Shown here in pieces: positions 31,796 through 36,384 of a stretch of 36,384 bases of DNA. A program made the translations under genes and the position numbers. The first letter of the stretch is position 1. Every line of letters starts with the position of its first letter. The notes under the pieces are model-generated. The model had not been told where the DNA came from, made no database searches, and worked only from the letters and a program-made list of their open reading frames with translations. This stretch comes from a virus. The stretch covers positions 1 through 36,384 of IMG/VR virus record IMGVR_UViG_3300010399_000062. One strand, written 5' to 3'.

Positions 31796-33264
31796 TGGAT
31801 TTTTCTACCGAACTCGATCAATTTTTTGAAGTACGTACAAGTTTGATGCTTAAAGATGCTAAGAAAGAGTTTGATATTGAGAAACTCTGCTTTAAGCAAC
31901 AAATTGATTTTATCCGTTCCGATGCCCGCTATAAGGTGGCACGCTGTACGCGACGGTCAGGGAAGACTACTGCGTTAGCCCATTACCTCATTGAAGAGTG
32001 TTTAAGCCATCGAAGAGCCAATTGTGTGTACATTTCTAAGACACGAAACTCAGCAAAAGACATAGTATGGCAGATTTTAAAAGATTTGGTGGTAGATAAC
32101 GATTTAAAGGTAAAAGTGAATGAGACTGACCTTACCATCAAATTCTTCAAAACTGAGTCAATTTTGAAGCTCTATGGTGCCGATAACCTACGAGATATGG
32201 AGAAGCGCCGGGGTATGAAACTCCGTTTGGCGATTATCGACGAGGCTCAGCTGTTCAATAACGATGTTCGAACTCTTTGTAACGATATTTTGTCTATCGC
32301 GCTGAGTGACCAGCAAGGAACCCTATGCCTGTCCGGTACTCCTTCCCCTTCCTGTGGAGGGTTTTTTTATGAGAAGGACAACACAGAAGGTTACGAAAAA
32401 CACTTCTGGTCATGGCGTGATAATAAGTTCTATATCAATTCTGCTATGGAAAATAACAAACGACTGAAGGATTCTGAAGAGATCATGCTCCAGGATTTGA
32501 AGGAAAAAGGGCAAGATATCAATGATCCCTCTGTTCGTCGCGAATGGTTTGGTGAATGGGTACGAAGCGAAGATCTGATGGTTTACAAGTATTCACGTGC
32601 CAAATGTGATTACAAAGTACTTCCTAATTTTACTCATTATACTTTAGGAATAGATATAGGCAGCAATGACTCAGATGCTATTATTTGCTGGGGAAGTAGC
32701 ACAGAATTTCGTGAAGCTTATGTTGTAGAACAGTTCAAGAAGTCTAAGCAGAATATCACAGAACTTGCTCATCAAATCCAACGTTTCATTGATAAATACA
32801 AGCCTTACTCGATTCGTATGGATGGTGGAGGACTGGGTAAAAAGATCCATGAGGAGCTTAATTTTCGATATTCTTTCTCAATTCAGATTGCAGAAAAAGA
32901 GCGCAAGTTTGAATTCATCACTCTCATGAACAATGATATCGAGCAGGGATTTGTCAAAATACAGGATCATACACCCCTTGCTGAAGAAATGAAGATACTC
33001 ACTAAAGATGAAGAAAAATATCGAGATGGTATCTTAAAAGAGGACCAACGTTACTCTAACGATTGTTGTGATGCTGCCCTGTATGCTTGGCGTGACTTGT
33101 ACAATTTCCGATTCAAAGAAAAACCAGCGCCCAAGACTGCCGAGGAGTTATTGAGTGAAAAGATTAAAGCCGAAAAGGATCGTGCTCTCGAGCGCAAACG
33201 TCAAACAAATGAGTGGGGAGATACCCGCGTGGACAACCCTAAAAATCAAAATTGGCGATATTAA
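31795..33264 (+). CDS. terL: Terminase large subunit
   Basis: A 489-residue packaging motor with ATPase and nuclease domains. ATPase: Walker A 'CTRRSGKT' (51-58), Walker B 'LAIIDE' (145-150), coupling motif 'LSGTP' (179-183). Nuclease of RNase H fold: Asp287 in 'GIDIGSNDSDAI', Asp343 in 'RMDGGG', Asp423/Asp426 in 'SNDCCDAALYAW'. All motifs are in order, length is normal. It would cut concatemers and pump DNA through the portal encoded downstream. Start overlaps the previous stop. Confidence 0.95.
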   Translation: MDFSTELDQFFEVRTSLMLKDAKKEFDIEKLCFKQQIDFIRSDARYKVARCTRRSGKTTALAHYLIEECLSHRRANCVYISKTRNSAKDIVWQILKDLVVDNDLKVKVNETDLTIKFFKTESILKLYGADNLRDMEKRRGMKLRLAIIDEAQLFNNDVRTLCNDILSIALSDQQGTLCLSGTPSPSCGGFFYEKDNTEGYEKHFWSWRDNKFYINSAMENNKRLKDSEEIMLQDLKEKGQDINDPSVRREWFGEWVRSEDLMVYKYSRAKCDYKVLPNFTHYTLGIDIGSNDSDAIICWGSSTEFREAYVVEQFKKSKQNITELAHQIQRFIDKYKPYSIRMDGGGLGKKIHEELNFRYSFSIQIAEKERKFEFITLMNNDIEQGFVKIQDHTPLAEEMKILTKDEEKYRDGILKEDQRYSNDCCDAALYAWRDLYNFRFKEKPAPKTAEELLSEKIKAEKDRALERKRQTNEWGDTRVDNPKNQNWRY

Positions 33265-33655
33265 ATCCATCCCAGACTTCGATTTATTGTTTTGTGTCAA
33301 TTTTGAAGACTATTTGACTTCAATTCGTCAATATTCTAGGATAAATAAGGAAAAACGCGATAATTTCATCAAATCTCGAGTAAAATCGATTTATGAAAGG
33401 TCAGCAATTATAGCCATAGTGGATAAAGAAATACCAAACATTGTGTACTCTTTTGTGGCGTGCGAATTCCATGGCAAAAAATTAGTGGTTCATTTTTGTT
33501 ACACTAAAGAAGGATTCAGGAAGAACGGATTTATCAGTTATCTTTTAAAACTTTTAGAGTTTTCTAAGACTAAGTTCTCCTATTTCCATCCAACCAGCGA
33601 ACCTAAAACACATACTTTATTTAAAAAGTACAAAATGGAAAAAGAATATGAATGA
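33212..33655 (+). CDS. GNAT acetyltransferase-like protein (147 aa)
   Basis: A 147-residue protein whose middle, 'AIVDKEIPNIVYSFVACEFH', 'LVVHFCYTKEGFRKNGFISY' and 'LLKLLEFSKTK', has the strand-loop-helix pattern of the GNAT fold (the R-K-N-G part as the acetyl-CoA-binding turn). Members near terminase genes are common in podoviruses, role unknown. Start is uncertain: ATG 33212 overlaps TerL by 53 bases and has no clear ribosome site; GTG 33155 has GAGGAG seven bases upstream but overlaps by 110. Confidence 0.5.
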   Translation, partial: SGEIPAWTTLKIKIGDIKSIPDFDLLFCVNFEDYLTSIRQYSRINKEKRDNFIKSRVKSIYERSAIIAIVDKEIPNIVYSFVACEFHGKKLVVHFCYTKEGFRKNGFISYLLKLLEFSKTKFSYFHPTSEPKTHTLFKKYKMEKEYE

Positions 33656-33866
33656 CCAATCGTTATTGAATGCTTCAAAAATGACTAAGACAGAAATAAA
33701 AACTCTTGAGTCAGTATTAAGAATCCTTAAACATAACAAGGTTAAAGAGTATAAAACTTCGTCAATGCATATTATCCTGGATACAGTGACTTATACTGAT
33801 CCAAATAAGCTTTACGAATCAATCATGAAACAAGAAAAGGCAAACAACTATGGCCCGACCTACTAA
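33648..33866 (+). CDS. Small hypothetical protein (72 aa)
   Basis: A 72-residue basic protein (MNDQSLLNASKMTKTEIKTL...) overlapping the end of the GNAT-like gene by eight bases and the portal start by 17. Two helices then a strand are suggested. Not recognised; probably real given tight packing. Confidence 0.45.
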   Translation: MNDQSLLNASKMTKTEIKTLESVLRILKHNKVKEYKTSSMHIILDTVTYTDPNKLYESIMKQEKANNYGPTY

Positions 33867-35733
33867 TAACTATAAGTATCTCGATGGTCGCGATAAGAAT
33901 GATATAAAGTTCAGCTCGGACTATTGGTGGCTACAGCCTAAGAACGAATGCAATAAAGTGGCATTTGAAAATGCAAAAGATTACTTCAAGAAGTGGGGTG
34001 CAAACTATTTTGATCTTATTGCTCACAAAAATAGGTATGAGGAAAGAGATGTTGGGGTTGGGATCAACATATCTCCATGGTCTAAGATAGTAGGAAGCCG
34101 TTATTTAAGCGCAAATGTGACTGCTTCTGTGATTGATACTTTAGTCTCTAAGGTAGCAAAGGCTGTTCCAAGTGTACAATATGTTACTAGCGGTGGTTCA
34201 TGGACAGAACAAAAACAAGCAGAAAATCTAGAAAAATATGTAACAGGAACATTTTTAAACAGAAATTTCCAAGGTAATGCTAGGAGGATGTTTGGCGATG
34301 CATGTAAAGTTGGAACGGGTTTTATTGTCCTTGATGACCATAATGGCAGTCTTTGTTATCATAATTACCCTGCATATCAGGTCATGTGCGACTGGATTGA
34401 TGCGCAAAGTGGGCAGCCGGTAGATATTCATTTTGTTGATTTGATATCGCGTTTTAGGCTAATGCAATTATATCCAGAACATAAAGAAAAGTTACTGATT
34501 ACAAATTCAGCATCTTATTTCTACACAGATACAAATTTAAACTCAAAAGATTGTGTAGTTGTCATTCGTTCATATAATACATTTGCGCGTAGGCGTGCCA
34601 TTACAGTAGAAAACTGCACTCTTAGAGATGATGATACTTTGATGGGAGAAAATGGTCTTACAAATTCTAGTGGTGAGCCAATTCCTCCCTATGTTTACAT
34701 GAATTACAAAGATACATCTCTAGGAATGTTCTCTATTGGAATTGCTGAAGAGTTAAGACCATTGCATGACTCAGTCGATAAAACTCTTAGAATCATTCAA
34801 AGAAGTGCACATCTTTGCTCAGTCCCTAAAGTATGGGTATCACGCCAGGCAAATATTGTAGAAACACTCATAGATAATGATATTGGAACCATTGGATTAT
34901 ACGACGGACCGCCATCAAATGTGCCAGTTTCTCAACCAATGGGGATTATTCCAACCGATCTTTATCACTTGGTCCAATACTATTATGACCTTGCTTTCAA
35001 AAAAGCTGGTATGAGCCAATTAACGGCAAACTCTCAAAAGCCACCTGGATTAAATTCTGGAAAAGCTTTGGATACATACTTTGATATTGAAGCAGACAGA
35101 TTCCAATCTACTGCTAAAAAATATGAACGAGCTATTATTGATGCGAATTATCTGACTGTAAAATATTCCAGATATCTCCAGAAAATGGGATACAAACAGA
35201 AATCAAAATTCTATGGACGAGATATTCAAAAGGTTCTGGATTTCGATAAGGTTGATCTGGATGAGGAATATTTTGATATTCAAGCTTACCCTACTTCCAT
35301 TATTCCACAGACTCCATCAGGACGTTATCAGACAATTCGAGATATGATGCAAGCTGGTCTTGTAGACGCAAATCGTGCTTTAAAATTGCTTGATATGCCT
35401 GATATTGAAGATGATATACATATCCAAAATGCACAAAATGAGTATGTTAGATATCAAATATCTTGCATTGTAGATAATAATGAAACGATTTCTGTGAATA
35501 GCGCTCAAGATCTAGATATGCTGATTAATGAAGCTCAGAACCATTACTTCTATTACAAACAAAAGAACATGGATCCTGATGCATTGGATAGGCTAGAGAA
35601 ATTCATACAAGATGCTATTTTAAGCAGAGATCAACGAGGAAAAGATGCCACTGCTATTGCTCAAATGATCATGGAACAACAGCAACAGGAAGCAGGCGCT
35701 GCCGGTATGCAACCACAAATTATGGCACAGTAA
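33850..35733 (+). CDS. Portal protein
   Basis: A 627-residue protein forming the dodecameric ring at one capsid vertex. Evidence: size, place after TerL and before scaffold, and typical portal segments: 'VTASVIDTLVSKVAKAVPSV' at the N-terminal domain, 'RRMFGDACKVGTGFIVLDDH', 'LRPLHDSVDKTLRIIQRSAH', 'PPGLNSGKALDTYFDIEADR' (the conserved helix after the stem), and a Gln-rich C-terminus ending 'MEQQQQEAGAAGMQPQIMAQ'. AAAAGG lies nine bases upstream of the ATG. It resembles podoviral portals more than siphoviral ones. Confidence 0.88.
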   Translation: MARPTNNYKYLDGRDKNDIKFSSDYWWLQPKNECNKVAFENAKDYFKKWGANYFDLIAHKNRYEERDVGVGINISPWSKIVGSRYLSANVTASVIDTLVSKVAKAVPSVQYVTSGGSWTEQKQAENLEKYVTGTFLNRNFQGNARRMFGDACKVGTGFIVLDDHNGSLCYHNYPAYQVMCDWIDAQSGQPVDIHFVDLISRFRLMQLYPEHKEKLLITNSASYFYTDTNLNSKDCVVVIRSYNTFARRRAITVENCTLRDDDTLMGENGLTNSSGEPIPPYVYMNYKDTSLGMFSIGIAEELRPLHDSVDKTLRIIQRSAHLCSVPKVWVSRQANIVETLIDNDIGTIGLYDGPPSNVPVSQPMGIIPTDLYHLVQYYYDLAFKKAGMSQLTANSQKPPGLNSGKALDTYFDIEADRFQSTAKKYERAIIDANYLTVKYSRYLQKMGYKQKSKFYGRDIQKVLDFDKVDLDEEYFDIQAYPTSIIPQTPSGRYQTIRDMMQAGLVDANRALKLLDMPDIEDDIHIQNAQNEYVRYQISCIVDNNETISVNSAQDLDMLINEAQNHYFYYKQKNMDPDALDRLEKFIQDAILSRDQRGKDATAIAQMIMEQQQQEAGAAGMQPQIMAQ

Positions 35734-35743
35734 AGGAGATAAT

Positions 35744-36384
35744 ATGAGCGAAGAAGTAAAAACAGAAACAGCACCCGTCACGCCAGAAGCAGAAGCCCCA
35801 AGGGATGAGTCTCTAGAGAAGGCACGAGAGGCAGAGCGAACTCGTTATACACGTGAAGAAACATTGCGTAGAGATCTAGCTGAAAAGGAACGAAAACTAG
35901 AAGCTATCAAGAAAAATGGTTGGGATATTGATATTCTCGAAAAGAAGGCAGCAGGTGAAACAATTAAGATTGAACCTGACAGTCGAAAAGAGATTGAAGA
36001 GCTTAAACGTGAAATGCAGGTTGAGCGTACCAGAAGACTTGAGATGGAAGAGTTCCAAAGTATTGTTGATTTTGCTCATAAATCAGAAGATTATGAACTA
36101 ATTCGACAAACAGACGCTTTTAAGTATGTTCAAATGGCTATGAAGGAACACTATCAAAATACTGGCAAGTACTTGTCTGTACGCGATGCATGTGATTATA
36201 TAGAGGGAGAGATCGAAAAGAATGCAAAAGGTAGTTTTGAGAAAATATCCAAAACTAAAAAAGCAGACAAAATCTATGGAGGTCTCTCTAAGAGCGCGCC
36301 AGCTGCAAAAACAGCTCCGACGTCAAATAAAGTGCAAGAACGTACGGCACCCACAGAGGATCCGCCGGAATTTAAAACTATAAC
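35744..36384 (+). CDS. Scaffolding protein (runs off window end)
   Basis: At least 213 residues, highly charged: an acidic N-terminus, long helix with coiled-coil character (about 25-110), and a Lys/Ala/Pro-rich C-terminus, as in capsid scaffolds. AAAGGAG precedes the ATG. The frame is open at 36384. If the window is circular it continues from base 1 and stops at 53-55, overlapping the capsid start by eight bases, for 231 residues. The continuation is open but uses rarer codons than the alternative frame, so a base error at the join is possible. Confidence 0.68.
   Translation, partial: MSEEVKTETAPVTPEAEAPRDESLEKAREAERTRYTREETLRRDLAEKERKLEAIKKNGWDIDILEKKAAGETIKIEPDSRKEIEELKREMQVERTRRLEMEEFQSIVDFAHKSEDYELIRQTDAFKYVQMAMKEHYQNTGKYLSVRDACDYIEGEIEKNAKGSFEKISKTKKADKIYGGLSKSAPAAKTAPTSNKVQERTAPTEDPPEFKTI

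Noticed and set aside
1-36384. Integrase, transposase, CRISPR array, tRNA genes, reverse transcriptase of a diversity-generating retroelement
   Set aside because: I looked for the typical motifs and repeats on both strands and found none; the variable fibre genes have no template repeat or reverse transcriptase nearby.

Overview
The window looks like a nearly complete, AT-rich genome of a short-tailed (podovirus-type) bacteriophage. It holds portal, scaffold, major capsid, head-tail adaptor, tail nozzle, three probable internal (ejection) proteins, tail fibres, large terminase, a GH24 endolysin, a Bet/YqaJ/SSB recombination set and a lambda-O-like replication gene. No host chromosomal genes, tRNA, rRNA, integrase, CRISPR or transposase were seen. 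A lipobox-bearing lipoprotein and a T4-type lysozyme fit a Gram-negative host, but the host cannot be named from the sequence. The last gene (scaffold, from 35744) runs off the right end and the first gene (major capsid) begins at 48, so the two ends probably join in a circular or circularly permuted molecule.

Layout. (1) 48-17143, plus strand: capsid, small head/tail proteins, a gp4-like adaptor, a C1q-like jelly-roll protein, three paralogous 'HxH' fibre-like proteins, a 1117-residue nozzle-like protein, and three likely ejection proteins, the first ending in an S74-type intramolecular chaperone with its Ser-Lys pair. (2) 17140-18057, minus strand: a papain-like (C1A) cysteine protease with all catalytic residues. 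(3) 18058-18354: a divergent control region with five 9-bp AT-rich tandem repeats abutting a -35 box, a near-palindrome over that box, and a foldable leader. (4) 18355-21169, plus strand: early operon with small proteins, an HTH protein, YqaJ exonuclease, two tiny membrane proteins, Bet annealase and an SSB-like protein. (5) 24746-21170, minus strand: replication initiator with an iteron origin inside the gene, endolysin, a four-TM membrane protein and small proteins including a lipoprotein. (6) 24747-25132: a control region with a strong extended -10 promoter and a roughly 100-nt three-hairpin RNA ending in an intrinsic terminator. (7) 25133-29515, plus strand: five fibre or receptor-binding genes, the first two with IPT/TIG-like domains. 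(8) 29579-36384, plus strand: VRR-NUC nuclease, putative small terminase, small basic proteins, large terminase, GNAT-like protein, portal and scaffold.

The parts suggest this cycle. The replication protein would bind its own intragenic iterons. Bet, YqaJ and SSB would process ends and make concatemers. TerL would package DNA through the portal into a scaffold-built shell, which is closed by the adaptor, nozzle and fibres. The endolysin and a nearby membrane protein would lyse the cell. The most unusual points are the origin repeats conserved in all three reading frames, the three-hairpin RNA, the 9-bp promoter array, the chaperone domain on an internal virion protein, and the phage-borne papain-like protease.
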